Positions 24,349-37,649 of a stretch of DNA of 64,000 bases are shown here, piece by piece (position 1 is the stretch's first letter; each line of letters opens with the position of its first letter). The notes under the pieces are model-generated. The model had not been told where the DNA came from. It saw only the letters and a list, made by a program, of their open reading frames with translations, and made no database searches. The position numbers and the translations under genes are program-made. The stretch comes from Asterella californica. Its lineage: Eukaryota > Streptophyta > Marchantiopsida > Marchantiales > Aytoniaceae. The stretch spans positions 6,367,501 to 6,431,500 of the forward strand of contig JAYKYS010000017.1 of NCBI GenBank assembly GCA_036924285.1. The letters run 5' to 3'.

Positions 24349-25733
24349 TTACAAAGTGAAATCAGAAAAAATATAAACTCTCTCCAAAGAAAGAGTGACT
24401 CTTGTGGAGGTTGTGATATCCATTTGATGTCCTTCAGTATGTTCTAAGTAAGTCCCCGGTGGTAAAAGAATCCCAAAATGTGCAGTCGCGATGAATGAAG
24501 AATTGTTTGGAAATTCGTAAACCACATCTGGTTGATGATCTTCACAAAGACAAGGATATCTTTGTGCATATTGAAGAAAAATGAATTCATCATACAAGAA
24601 CCAAGTTTGATGCGGGAGAAAAAGACCAACCCTCTCTAGGTCGTACAGTTTCACGAGTTGAAAAATTATCTTCAAATACACTCATGTTGTTCATTTGACT
24701 GAACAAAATTACACTAAAAACTAAACTGGGTAAATAAACCGAACACAAGAAAGCACTTTCTCGTGAAAGAAAAAATGATCGTTTGCTATTATAATAACAT
24801 ACCAAAAACTTTAATACTTCAAACTATACGGTTAATCATTTCTCAAACATAAAGATTGAGGTTAAAGGCACTTTGATCTTTATTTAGAATCGATACTTTA
24901 TATTGGACAAGCTAGATTTGAGACATTGTAATACATAAAGATCGTGAATGGGTGTATGACTCTAGCAGAATGCTATTATATTTTATGATAGTCGCTGGAA
25001 TTGCGTAAGAAAATTTTCAAACATAGAGTTCAAAGAAGAAATGAAATGAGAACACATAATCGACGTCAATAACATTAGCGTGAATATAATTTTATTGCTC
25101 TGTAGAAGTTTAAATAATAAATATTAGTTCAATATCTTATACATATATAATGTTTTATACAAGTTGTAGTAAATATACTACTTCGACATCCTATACATAT
25201 AGAATCGATCTTGAACTCGAGTGAGATATTTGAGAGCATTCTTATAATCATATGAATGCTAAAGTTCTTCCTTCCCCCAAAAATCAGAGAAGGATAGCAT
25301 GTTTCCAACATTCATCAGGTTGAAGGTCTTTAGCATCTGAAAAACTTACAAGGACACTTCGGAACTTCTGAGGAAGTCTGTCTTGTTTCAACCTCAATAA
25401 GATATTCAATTTTTGGATTGAACTTTTTGACCTTCAGATTTTTAAACAACGTCGGATGTGTTTCCAAAACCGCAACGTCAATTCTACTGCAAAAATAACA
25501 ACGAGTACGGACTTTGATGTGAGCAGCAACATTGTAAGAGAATGCTAAATTTTCTGAGAAAGACCATAGCTTTCTGAACTTGAATAAGTCGGTGTAAAAT
25601 TAGTGGTATCTGGATGATTGACAGAATTTTGACTGTTTGGAGAGATCAACACAGGTTTGACTATGATATTGTAGGTAGACATACGAGTACAGCGATACTT
25701 GTATGTGGAGAGAGATGAGATTGTGAGACGCAT
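24349..25733 (-). pseudogene. Unrecognised gene remnant, several coding-like pieces
   Basis: From high to low: 25733-25556 reads VKPVLISPNSQNSVNHPDT. After a one-base shift, about 25557-25335 reads LAFSYNVAAHIKVRTRCYFC (a C-x-x-C), then FNPKIEYLIEVETRQTSSEV and a Cys-rich end PKCPCKFFRC. 24681-24349 reads VVYEFPNNSSFIATAHFGIL and GTYLEHTEGHQMDI. These look like real coding pieces because codon periodicity and conserved-looking residues persist, but I cannot name a family. The upstream end lies next to the gypsy element that begins on the other strand. It may be a truncated captured gene or an unfamiliar transposon. Confidence 0.4.
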
Positions 25734-25949
25734 CTCACTGCGTCATGAGGCACGCCTGCTGCGGAGATATCTTGAGTTGTTGTCCATATTAGCCGTCAGA
25801 GGATACCAGCAAGCATTATCATCAGATATTTCGTTGCAGGAGGTGCATGATCTCACGTTTGTTGACATCATTCACTTGGTGATAGCCGGGTGATCATGTC
25901 AAGGTCACACACGTGTTAAAAGAGGTCAGGGTTTACATGACCTACGATC

Positions 25950-28900
25950 TAGTTTGTTTAGGAAATGTTATGAATCTTACAAATATCTCCAGATGCATCA
26001 AGTGGATTCTTCAGTGTACATCTTGGAGAACGTTCTTTTGTTGGATGATGCTTGTACACAGATGATGATGAGTATGCACCAAGTGCAATCTTGGGTTGAA
26101 TCGGTAGTGTTGTTAGATGCAATGAGAGTGGGATCTCATGCACATCATCCACGGTTGTGATGGATGAACTTGTTATGAGGGAGGTGCTCAAGCGCACATA
26201 CGGTGCAATGAGACGACCATGACGCTACTAGGAGAACGTTTCTGGATTGGATTGAGCAACAACCTGGTCGTGTGGTGGGACTGAACGAGTTGTGAGAAAA
26301 TTTGATCAGAGATATCGACAACTTTCAACGCTTGAACATATAACCTTAGATGCTAGAAGGACAGAGCTTTTCTTGCAAGCTACCGATGAGGCAACGACAA
26401 ATCGATTATGCTTCATGTTAGCAGATCGATCAGTTGAAGGAGGTGTTACTACTGATTGGGGGAGAGTTGAAGAGGTTGTGGCCGTTCTAACAAGACAGAG
26501 ACGAGAAAGAGTGGTTGTAGAGGAGCATCTGCTTGCAAAAGTGGTCTCTCAACCTCACATTGCTCCTCAAGTACAGTAACCTCTGGCTCTTGCTCCCAGG
26601 TCCATTCTTGACTCACCAATGCCAGTTGTGCCGATTCATGCACAGAGAATACTTGTTAAGAGAACTGTTGAGAACCAGGGTCAACAAAATCAAATGAAGA
26701 TCTGATCTAGCAGATGGGTGAATTAAAGATAGAGCTAGTTGGTTTGCAAAGAGAGCTACCACCAACGTCTACTGTTGCACGTTCAAGGATGCTCTTGTTC
26801 ATAGATGTATATGATATGATAGTCTAGATCATCTTCGAGGAGACTTCTAGGAGTAGGAGCTTACAGCCGCTCTTCGAGATGGTGTGATTCGCTACCAGAA
26901 TTGTAGGTTACACCTTGTTTCTGCTAGAGAACCACTGAGTACGCAATTTGGACGAGGAGGTATGAGGAGTCTGTCTCAGATCGCTACGACAGTAACTGTA
27001 ACTACGCTGATGATACCGTCGGTGTCCTGATGTGTATGATGGACATATTGAAGTTTCTGCTAGCCTTATTTTGCTAGATAAGATTGTTGGGAAGGGTAAT
27101 ATTGAAGTTCCTTCTGATGTGTTGAAGAGAAGAGCCGAGATTATCCGTAGAGTCACATGGTGGAGAGATCATATACACACATGGTCTATCAAAATCTTTT
27201 TGACGTGGATAGACACATTCATTGTTCAGATGCTTCCGTGGAAGAAAAGAGACGACGAAATGTCTCTAAGCTTGAAACTAGAATCCTAGAGGAGACTAGA
27301 GATGGACGGAGAGTCACCAAGAGACAAATAGCTCTTCCAGAGGATGTTTCATCTATTTCTCAAGCTTCTCCACCTACACGTCCTCCATCGTCTCAATGGA
27401 GGACGTGTAGAGGTCTCAGCACGAGCCAACGACTGTTGGTAGACGGTTTACTGCTCAAGAGAAGAGGAAAGGACCGGCTTACAAGTTTGCTGTTGATATT
27501 GAAACTTCTACTGATCTTAAGAGCATTCTGGAACAGAGGATACTAGATGCAAGAGTTGAGTTTTTATCTCCGGGAGGTTTTTGGTATTGTGCAGAGAGAG
27601 TTTCACGAGCTGATCATCGATATCATCAAACGGGGAAAGATAAGTGACATCCAAGCAAGTAGAAAGTCAGATGATAGATGTGATTGAAGCTTTTGTGAAT
27701 GATGTGGAATTTGGGAAGGTGCATTCTCAAGAGGTTGACGACAAGGGATACCAATAAGAAGCGTTGGTTGTTGATACCAACACTATCGAGGTTGATGATG
27801 AAAAAGTTGGTGAGGAGAGTCCAGCTGCTGAAAGTGACTTCAGAAAGAGACATTGGGCTCGTGCTACGGCTACTACACGAGTATGTCTAAGGGATTTATC
27901 GGAGCCTATTGCTGCTTTAGTTGATCAGGGATCTGAGATCGACATCATGTGCGAGAGCTATACAAAAAAGACAATGGTCTATCGAACTGAATCACGACTG
28001 GGTGCTACGTGCTGTCAACAATCAGAAGGGTGAGTTATATGACGCTTGTCTAGTGAGGATGAGAATAGGTGATGTGGAGGTAGATCAGCACTTCTTCGTG
28101 TAATCTTCTACTTCGTATCTTATCATTCTTGGTCAGTCTTATATCACTACCGTACGAATGGAGATCAAGATGATGGATGATGGATCTCACTATGCTAGGA
28201 TCCGTAGTCCAAATGATAGACGTTCCATTCAAGTTTTTAGTCGTTCGTACGAACCACGAATGAAATAGACAAACCTTGAGAGATTCTCTTATTTGCAAAA
28301 GTAAGGGCTTTCGAAATCCACTCTTGAAGTACGAGATAACAAGAGTGAAATATCTATTACTATCATGATCACGCTTGAGCAGGCTGAGAGATCACATGGG
28401 ACAAATAAAGAGGTTGTTCAAGATTTTGAAAGTGGGTATGGTGTATAGCGTTGGAGATCTGGGTTGACGAGTTTTAAGTCTGATGATTGGAGTGAGTTCA
28501 CATGAGTGGAGGATTTGACTGTAAAGAGCATGAGGTAGATGAGGAAGCATGCAGGAGATCTGCATTGTACAGGAGTTCTAAAAGAAGATGAGATAATTTA
28601 TGATGTCTACGAGGATTTTGTCGATGTACACTCTTTGTTGGTTAGATGATGTAGATAGAATAATGGAACAGATGAGAGGTAGGGTGATGATCTCCATCCA
28701 TTCTCGTAAAGTCTATGAGGAGATTGTCTCTTCATAGAAGACAATTTGAGAGTAGAGAGTGGATGGAAGGATACAATCTGTTGGTGTGTGGTTCTCGTCG
28801 AGAAACAAAGATACACGTCAAATATAAAGCTGTAGCAAGGAAGGTGAAGCTAATGGCAACTCAATTACCTATTGATTCACAACAACAAATGGAGTCAACG

Positions 28901-31900
28901 ACCACTGAGCTTGTACTTAGAAATCTTGCACATATAAGGCATCAGTTTACTCAAGAGACACTCGAACAGCTCCAGATAGGAGGGGGTGGTTTCTTGCCTA
29001 AAGTAGAGAAAAAGACTTTTGAACATATGATTGTTAGCTATGGTAATGCATTCTCTTTCTCTGTAGAGGAGATTGGTTGTATGGATCCTAGTGTGATAGC
29101 TCCTTCACTGTTCCTCTTGTACCTTGGGACTTGAAGTCGATTCTAGTCTCTCGGACCTTGCTACCAAAGCTCATTAAGCTACTGAGGGAGAAGATGTGGG
29201 TGGGAATCCTTGAGCCATCTATGACTCTGTACTCTAGTTGATGGTTCAAGGTGCCTAACAAATGAGGAGCTTTGCGCTTTATCCAAGACTTACAGCTTGT
29301 CAACAACGTCACGGTTCAGAACGTGAGAACAAGATTTGTAGTTGACGAGGTAGCTGATGTATTTGCTGGAAGGTCGGTCTATTCGATCAAAGATATGTTT
29401 TCAGATTACGTCAGTTTCAACTTGCTTTGGAGAGTAAAGACTTGACTACCATTGCGCACACTTTTGAGATTGATGCGGATGTAACTCTTCCTCAGGGAGG
29501 TACAAACTCAGTAGTCCGTATGTAGAACGCGATGCATAAGGTGTTACAGGAGTTGGTATCTGAGATCACTATCATATTTCTGGATGATATTCCCATGAAA
29601 GTTGTCTGGTAGAAGACAAGGATGAAACTATAACTTCTGATGGTTGCAGAAGATATATTGCGAATCATATTCAAGATGTGAGCCAGATTCTAACACGTCT
29701 GGAGGAGGTACATCTTACTCTATCTGGTACCAAACCTCATTTTGGAAGACGAATTGTGATGATGGATATTTGTGTGATACTTTTGGAAGACGGTCGAATC
29801 CGAAAAAAGTAGACTATAACAAGGATAGCATACTATACCAATATCTTCTGAGGTTCGATATTCTTAGGAGCTTGCGTGCTCTTTCGTGTGAGTATTCCTC
29901 ACTATGCACACATTGTTGAGCCTCTCTATGCTCTTTTGAGAAAAGGGAAGAGCTTTACTTGGCGGCAAGATCACCATGAGATGATGGAGCGGTTGAAGAA
30001 GATCTGAAGTCTCCATCTGTACTAAAGAGACTTAACTATGAGAGCTGGAGACCTATGATACTAATTATGGATACGAGTCCAAAAGTGATTGGATGGGTTG
30101 TTGGTCAAGAAGATGCAGATGGTGTGCAGTTTGTTTCTAGATTTGGAGCCCGAATCTTGACAGACAGACAACGAACTATCCTCAAGTAAAGCGTGAATGA
30201 TGAGAAGCTGTCACTGCTATGAAGGTAGATGAAGAATTCTTGATTGGAGCTCGTGTGGTTTTAGAAGCAGATTTTTCACATTTGCTTAGTATGATAGCAA
30301 CCTGCAATACGCCAGACATAGCAGTGCTGCGATGGATTACTTACATCTTGAGTTTGAACTCTGAACTGAAACACATAGCCGAGAAAGATAATCCAGTGGC
30401 AGACATGCTATCTAAGGCTCGTTATGTAGTTGAAGACGAGATGGTAGTAGAAGATAGGGATGAAGAGAAGAGAAGAGAAGTGTCTGGTGCCAAGTGGATC
30501 AGCAGACTCAAACTTAGAGCCACTACCGTTCAAAGAGGAGATCTACACGAGAAGATTACGTGACATTGGATTTTATCTGAGTTCTTCAAACAGACGAGAG
30601 GATTGGAGTGATGCATAGTTTAGAGAGGTAAGAAGGAGGGCATATGATTACTTGTTACAATATGAGGTATCTTTGGAACCGTCCAAAGAGAAGAGATGGA
30701 GCACTTCTATGAGTTATAGATGATCTATAGACCAAACAGAAACTGATGAAGGAGTTTCATGACACCTTGTAGGCTAGACATCGAGGAACCTAAGCTACCT
30801 ACACAAAATTAAAAGAGCAATACTTGTGAAAAGATTCGTATCAAGATGTGGTGAGCTTTCGGAGCTCATGCTTACATTGTCAGTTTTACTCGAAGGTGCA
30901 TTACAGAGATGGACTGGTACATGCTTATCCGTCTAGTATTCACTTCCAATGAGTTCTTGATTTGATGGTGATGCCTTTGAGGTTATGAGATGTGAGGTAC
31001 TTGATGTTGGTCCGTGAAGACCTCTTCAACTTTGTAGAAGGACGAGCTCTGAGGACGAAGATCACAAAAGAGATATGTAGGTTTGTTCTTGGAGATATTA
31101 TCTGTAGATATGGGTCTATAAGAAGATTGCGTGCAGATAGAGGAGAGTTACGTGATACGGAAGTGAAGGAGCTCTTTGTCCAACACGGAGTGAAACTCAA
31201 ACTCAGTATGTCATGAATCTAGAGGAGATTGGTAAAAGTGAACGAGGGCATCCATCGATTGTTCAAGCCTTGGTGAAAGCATGCAATGGTAGGTATAGAG
31301 AGTGGCTTAGGTTACTCCTTTTTGCTCTGTGGACTGACAAGACGACTCATTGTACTACTAATGGATACATGATCAATGAACTGATGTCGGATCAAAAGCC
31401 AATTATGCTAGTAGAGGAGGACTTTCTTACATGGGCTACTTTACCGTGTGAAGATGGAATGAATCACGTACAACTTCTTTCATTTCGTATCAGGCAGTTA
31501 GAACATAGAGAGATGGATCTTATAGAGATATAATAGAAGCTTAAAAAGTCTCGTCTCAAGAATAAAGACAGATTTGACAAGACCAACAAGCTTCGACCAA
31601 AATCCATACACTCTGGAGATTGAATTTTGGTGTATGACAGTACTCTAGAGAACTAACGTTCCACAGTTCAGAAATTTTCTAAGAGATGGTTTGGTCCATT
31701 TGTTATCTTAGAAGTGTACCAGAATGCTATTTATTCTTTGCATGAGCTTGATTGTATACCTTTAAGGCTTATTATCGTCGAGAAGCGTGTCAAGTTGTTC
31801 AAAAGTAAGGGAGAATTTGTTGAGCTAGCCAGATTTTTGGAGTCAGACCAGATCATGGATGCAGATCTTCTACCTGATAAAGACATCGAAGAAAACGATG

Positions 31901-32030
31901 ACAATTTAGAGAGCCCTGAGAACTAGTGAAAAGGTTGGCACACATCGAATGACATGCAAGTTTGGAATGGTATGAATGGCGTGCTACGAGGCACCTCATA
32001 CAATGAAACGGGTCTCTAGAAAATGCTCAT
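25950..32030 (+). mobile_element. Ty3/gypsy retrotransposon, nearly full internal region, decayed
   Basis: Domain order is gag (26220-27000, FLDWIEQQPGR, FLQATDEATTNRLCFMLADR), a gag-protease linker (27240-27600), retropepsin ALVDQGSEIDIM (about 27915), reverse transcriptase (28820-29900, with GALRFIQDLQLVNN and the catalytic FLDDIP near 29580-29600), RNase H (30050-30430, MDTSPKVIGW and HIAEKDNPVADMLSKARY), and integrase (30780-31530, DRGELRD then KSERGHP). The tail 31714-31926 reads YSLHELDCIPLRL. Protease before RT and integrase after RNase H is the Ty3/gypsy order. Many stops and shifts make it inactive. No 5' LTR was recognised upstream of 25950. Confidence 0.88.
27374..27410. repeat. 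Perfect hairpin inside gypsy gag, 15-bp arms, 7-nt loop
   Basis: CTACACGTCCTCCAT at 27374-27388 pairs with 27396-27410. It disturbs the gag reading frame locally. The related gag copies near 22930 and 9030 lack it, so it arose in this copy. Confidence 0.8.
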
Positions 32031-33650
32031 GTGTCATTTCCACAAGAAGCTACACCCGAGCTTACCAAGTTGGGCAAGAGCTAAGCTAAGGCTGAGCTAG
32101 ATAAGCTACCCCTTAGCTTGAGTTAAAGTATCCCTTAAAAAAAGAATGAAAGTACTATAATGCAGAGCTTGTTGAGGAGAGTGACCTCGTATCTTCAATT
32201 GAGAGAAATAACGTTATGTGCAATAGTTAGTGCTATTTATAAGTTGTGAAAAATATGAAAGAGAGAAAACCGTTGATTCTGGCTCGTGACTTGGATCCAT
32301 GACCTGAAGATACGAGTACGTAGGTGTCAGTCTAAGTAATTTTGACTATAATTTTGACTCTTCAGTCATTAACAATGAAATTGTACAAAAAAGTTGATGT
32401 TGGAAAGATCAATAAAGAATGCAAAAGTAGTTTCCTTTAGGTTTATGTATGAATTTTATTAATCTTTTAAACAAGAAGAAAGACCATCCTGAGTGCTAGA
32501 GACGTCCACCTAGGAAGAAGAGGTCTCCGAATCAAATCCTCTTGGTCTGTGTTTTCTATTCTGACATGTTGACCTTCTTGATGGGAGTCTATGTTGGATA
32601 TGCAACCAAGTCTTGCATATCTAGAGACAGGAGATCGGTATCTCCTTGAATCATGGGCTTCCTAGCTTAAGCTTTCGCATACCACTTTTGTTATGTGTCA
32701 AGAGTTACCTGGTGCAGTTATGAGGGGCTATAAGCTTTGTGAGGTGACGCTATAAGTGTAACTTTGATCTACATCGGATGGCTTGTAGTATAACCAAAGT
32801 GACTTTGGGATTCGGGAATTTTCTAATAAGCAAGGGTTTAGCTTAGCAGGGGGCCTAGCTTAGTAGGGGGCCTGCTTGATTGATATGTAGGACTGCTTAT
32901 AAGGAGCTGGGGTGTTAGGGTTTGTAAAGACCTTAGCTTAGTTGGGATGTTAAGGTTTGGAGAAAACAGCCGCATCGTGCGAAAGAGATATTCTACTTTT
33001 TTTCAGGAGAGAGTAGTCGAGGCACACGTGAGGAAGACAAGAGATTGAGAAGATCAAATTTCTGAAAGATTTCAGTTGAAGGTTGTCGCAGAGAGAGGAA
33101 TAAGAGATTAGGAGCTTGAATTTCATCTGTAGGCTGTTTCGAGACCAATCTACTTTTTGATGGACGGGAGAAGACCTTATTGAGTGAACATCAACTGTTT
33201 GGAAACCAATCTACTTCTAGTGAACGAGGAGAAGATCTATTTGAATGAGGGATTGACTGCTTGGACGTGATCTGCCTTCTGATGAATGAGGGACGACTTT
33301 ATTGAGTAAGGATCTATTGTCAAGCAAGAATTGACGTTTGTGGAGAAGTCTTGATTTTCATAGGACAAGAAATAAAGCGTTGGGAGTTCAGATTTCTTCC
33401 ATTGTTGTGTTTGGAGGTGAATCTGTCTTATGGTGAATGAGAATTGATTTTGTTGGGTAGTAAACGACTATCAGACAAAGTTTAGTATCTGTGAGAGACT
33501 TTGACCGTTGTGGGCAAGCTGGTTGGCTCTTGTCTTCTTGTTCATTCTCTACCTCCATCTCGCAATTAATCACAGTCAAAAGGCTCGCCCTTCCTGAGAA
33601 GGACTCTCCTCGCGTGTATTTCTAATCCTTTATGTACATTCCGGTAAATT
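32031..33650 (+). mobile_element. 3' LTR of the gypsy element
   Basis: It follows the integrase tail. It starts with TGTCATTTCCACAAGAAGCT and the AGCTAAGC-rich phrase shared with 8260-8420 and, inverted, 11760-11865. It continues through 32500-32760, which resembles 21740-22050. The far end is not fixed; a plausible limit is near 33650, before the minisatellite. From 32376 it also forms the start of direct repeat D1. A 140-bp segment at about 32225-32365 occurs inverted at 52028-52145. Confidence 0.6.
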
Positions 33651-33654
33651 TGGA

Positions 33655-34050
33655 CAGAGATCGCTCTGAACTTCAGAACAAACCCTCCTCCCTTCGTTGT
33701 GAAATCTCAGAGCAAACGCTCCTCCTATTTGCTCTGAATCCCAAAGCAAACACTCCTTTCATTCGCTCTAAATCCTAGGTAAACCCTTTTCTCATTCGTT
33801 ATGAAGTCCTAGAGCAAACACCCTCTTGTTCGATCTAGAGTTCAGAGAAAATCCTCCACCCGTTCGCTCTAAAATTCACAGCAAATTGAACTTGCATTTG
33901 CTCTGAACTTCAGAATGAATGTCTGTTTTAGAGCAAACACTCTCATGTTCGATCTGAAATTCATAGCAATCCTTCCACCCGTTCGCTCTAAAATCCAGAG
34001 AAAATTGAACTTACATTTGCTTTGAACTTCAGACTGAACACGTGTCCATT
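33655..34050. repeat. Minisatellite of roughly 40-bp self-complementary units, copy 1
   Basis: About nine diverged units of the type TTCGCTCTGAATTCCAGAGCAAACNCTCCTCCC. Each unit contains GCTCTGAA and TTCAGAGC, so each can fold on itself. The copy in D2 is at 53475-53870, where several units are closer to the consensus (for example CGCTCTGAAATTCAGAGC). Scattered single units occur near 57440-57690. Confidence 0.75.
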
Positions 34051-34209
34051 CCTTACAACAATGTGGACTATTATGACCCAAAATATAAACAAATGATGTG
34101 AACAATCTTGTCATTCAGAATTAAGCTTTAATCAGAGTTCACCTAATATAGATCATTCATCTATTACAGCAAACATTGTACATTATATTGTGGAAATAAA
34201 ATCGAACTC

Positions 34210-34830
34210 TTAAATCTTCGGTTGTTTCTCGAATACATCCGCAAGGGAGTCGAACAACTCATCATTCGCCAGTTGCTCTGTGTACCTCTTCAATGCTTCT
34301 GGGCTCATTGCTGCGTAGATAAATCAAAGACATAAAATTGCTATAGCAAATAACACTAGTCACACAACACTGCTTCAATAAAGTCTTACAAAGCTTTATG
34401 TGCTAGGTAAATACCTTTATTCCCTGATCTTCAATGTCCTTTTGCTGCTCTTTGTGGTATAACTTTTAGTATTATCCCTCTTCTCCTCCATCAATCTCTT
34501 TGTGGTTATTTTAGGCAACTTTGTTGCATGGAACCTAAAACTATCACCAATCATCTCATCCAAAATCTTTGATGACAACCTCAACATATCCTTGAATAAT
34601 ATATTTATAGGTGGATCATCAAGGAGTGGATGCTTATAGAGCCGAGATACAATAGCAGAATCATCTCTCTAGAGCAAAACAGAAGAGGATAGCAAATGAA
34701 GGAATGATTTTATATCCATACGTATATCTTCAGTCTTAGAGTTCGGATGTTGTATTTGACTGATTGTGTGCACTACTCCAACAATTTTATTTTGTACACG
34801 TTGTCGTGATGTGACACAACTCACATGTGA
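34210..34830 (-). pseudogene. Unrecognised two-exon gene in D1, with stop codon
   Basis: Same gene as 54042-54660. The upstream exon has a TAG where the D2 copy has Gln (LLQRD), at about 34671. Its end keeps a usable splice donor (AATAAAG/GTATTT near 34414). The last exon, ending at the stop 34210-34212, reads ALKRYTEQL and FDSLADVFEKQ. No domain was recognised. Confidence 0.45.
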
Positions 34831-35540
34831 ATTTAACGTAGAACTTGTATTGTGTTGATTTTCTGTGTTTCATGAATCTTTTCATGGAACTCCCCTGACA
34901 TCGTATTAGGTGTCACGTTCACAGTTATCTGGGATGTGAGATCATACAACAATGAGACGTATTAGCTGAGTGATCTGTAGATATTCACATGAGTGACTCT
35001 TGTTGTCAAATTTGGATAAGATAAAAGATCAAGAGTTCGTGGAGATATTCTTTCTTGCTTTGTATTTTGAGAGTGTTTCTTAGTATCTTACACGAAGGGT
35101 GATGGGGTGTGAGAGTTGTATTTATAGATGGAGAATTTATCCGAGTTCTATATCTTTCATTTCTGAATCCGTTCTATATCAAGCTTCACTACATCCATTG
35201 CGATCACTTTTGACAGTGATTCGTTGTTTACTTTGATGAAGAATTCATGAGGAGGGTGATGGACTTGTCTACTCCGGTGATCTTACCAATCGTCACATAC
35301 AAAGAGAATTGAGACTTGACTGTGTACATCTTACTTTGACTTTGAAGAATGGACCTGAAATTTTTCAGCCAACGTTCTTTTCAACGTCTGGGTTGATATT
35401 TGATATCACTGTCGGTAGAAGATCAACCATTGTGCGTGGATCATGAGGAACTTTGGTGAGGAATATTGTAATCAAATGACGACTTTCTCATTTCTTTTGT
35501 CGTATCTTTCATCAAAGATTTATTCAAGATCATATCTTGA

Positions 35541-36891
35541 CTTAAACATTTCCGCTACATTCAGAGGAACAAATTATTACTATTGCTTCTACTTTTAAGT
35601 TTTTCCTTATTATGGACTTAAAAGCCCGGATGAGCCCTTTAAAAGCATCTATCCTGACTATCTTATCCGGTTAGATCAGGATCCATTTTATCCTGTCGAG
35701 CAAGTCACTTGATTCTATTTACCTCAGAATAAAGTGCCGACGTGGGGTCCAATCTCGCTGGCAGGAGTCTTAACATATGGCATCGTGAGTCTAACCCTCC
35801 TACCTAAACATAAGGTAGGTACATTATTTACCTCCTATGTTCATGCTGTATGCAGGATTTACTGTCTGCTCATAACTTTTACTCCTACATGTGACATCGT
35901 TGGTTTATCATGACGCTTTAGAAATTGACTTGATAAAACTTTGATATATTGGTAAGATTTGATCTCACTTTTCTAAAAAAATAATTTTTTGGATAATAAC
36001 CTTGACTGGTCAGTAGATCAAAATGTCATTTCATTTGAATGTAAACTGTTAAACTGCATATATTTAGCGGGTCGAAGATCTTCCAGTTCGTTTTTACATT
36101 GAAACCTTCATTTGAATCCGTCTAGGTCAACCATGTGTAAGTCGTCAGGTTCACAAGTTTGCCAAAAAGAACCAAGTCGTGAGGGAAGTTTTGGTGTGTG
36201 ACGTGGTTGTCCTGGGACATGGTACAGTAGTCTGCATCGAGCTCCACGACGTTGCTGGATCAGTGTGCCATGGAGATCTTCTCGTAGGACGGGGAAAAGG
36301 ACCTTTTGCTAAACGTTGAGGTCACCTTCCTGCCTCGTTTCGATGAGAAGCTTGTTACTAGTCCATGAGGCCCTCAATGACAGTACCTTGCAAGTTCTAT
36401 CGTTGAAATTGAACGAAGTACAGAAGCTCAGAGCCGCGAGGGTTGAGAGTATGCGGTGGGTATTTACCATATTGCAGCATGATGAAGGAGACTCCGAGAG
36501 GACGGAGAGCAGGAAACCTTAGAGTGACGTAAACCTTTGGGGAAAACAAACAAGTCACCTTACTGCAGCGTCTGGGTGGATTGCTTGTTGCTAGAGTCCA
36601 TGAGTCCCTCATCAAAAGTACGCAGAATGATGTACAGAAGCTCAAAGCCGCGAGGGTGAGTGTGAAGAGCGCTGAGAGTTTGCGGTGGGTATTGCAGCAT
36701 GGCGAAGGAGAGCCCGAGTCCTTCCAGAGCAGTAAATGGTTTGGAATGACGAAGGAGAGCCCGAGTCCTTCTTGAGCAGGAAACGGTTTGGAGTTTGCGG
36801 GGGTGATCGTGGCTACAGTTCCTCAGCTACTGACATTCACTTGTCCGAAAAGCAGGAACTAGCATTACAAACCTGTTCTGTATTGACTAAT
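35541..36891. other. Junction and gene-like leader with tandem duplication
   Basis: 35541-36250 shows no gene; an 8-bp-armed repeat CTACCT-AGGTAG lies near 35800. 36355-36545 and 36585-36720 are diverged tandem copies (shared phrase TACAGAAGCTCARAGCCGCGAGGGT), followed by a shorter tandem CGAAGGAGAGCCCGAGTCCTTC at about 36705 and 36750. Plus-strand frames here read EVQKLRAARV and DVQKLKAARV. The composition is more GC-rich than the flanking repeats. It may be the leader or upstream exon of the CACTA-like transposase or part of a lost host gene. Confidence 0.5.
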
Positions 36892-37649
36892 ATGTCAAGC
36901 TCGATTCTTGTGAAGTGTGACTGCAAATACGCTTGTAGTCGGAAATCGTCAGGCTATGACCTAGTCAGTATTCAGACGAGACGACGACATGCCAAATATG
37001 ACAGAGAAGGTGTGCTTATGTCAAGAGCGGAGCTCAGCAGAATGATAGCACGTGATACAACAAACGAACAAATTGGCGCGCATACGCAGGTGAGTTACCT
37101 GTTTTCTACCGGTAGAGGTACGTGAAAAGGTGTTGAACATGTTCAGAAGAAAGGGGAAGGGCGCTGAGGGGAAGAGCGCTTCTCTGGATAGAGGCATGAG
37201 CTTGTGCGCGGGCCGACGTTCTGTTGAGGTCTTTTGAACCTCAGGGAGGGAGGGTGCCTACCATAGAACCAAACAAAATATACTAGTCGCGACGTTCATT
37301 TAATGGACATGAGACGCAAAGGTTAATATTGGAGCATGAGGTTACTAGCGAAATGCCAATCACGTTGCTTGAAGGTAAATCAGGACTGAGAAGTAATTTT
37401 ACTGATATGGTCGTTTGCAGCTCATAGAATCGATAACAAGCTAAAGGAGTAGAGTTGAATGAAATTGCTTTGAAGGATCTTCCAGTTTTCAGATACGATA
37501 TGAAAGAGGACCATCTTGCGCTTTCACAAGCGGAGAGCTCTCATGAGCACTAACCAAACCCATGTTTCTGTCCTTCTCCTTTTAGGAAATTGTTGTCCAG
37601 CATTCATTCCGTACATTTTAGCTTTGCTAGTGCCACAGTCTCGGATCTT

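Larger units (their letters stand above)
32376..35540. repeat. Direct repeat D, copy 1
   Basis: Matches 52150-55375 in the same orientation nearly base for base, from AAATTGTACAAAAAAGTTGATGTTG to the stretch around TTCATCAAAGATTATTC. It contains LTR-like DNA, a minisatellite and an unrecognised minus-strand gene. The two copies are 19.8 kb apart and bracket the CACTA-like element, PGG gene, coiled-coil remnant and 3' YUCCA. Confidence 0.9.

Noticed and set aside
32880..32960. Repeated GCTTAGCAGGGGGCCTAGCTTAGTAGGGGG as a tRNA or promoter
   Set aside because: No cloverleaf or A/B boxes fit; it is a short tandem inside the LTR.
33655..34050. Minisatellite as a CRISPR array
   Set aside because: Units are diverged along their whole length, without unique spacers, and this is plant nuclear DNA.
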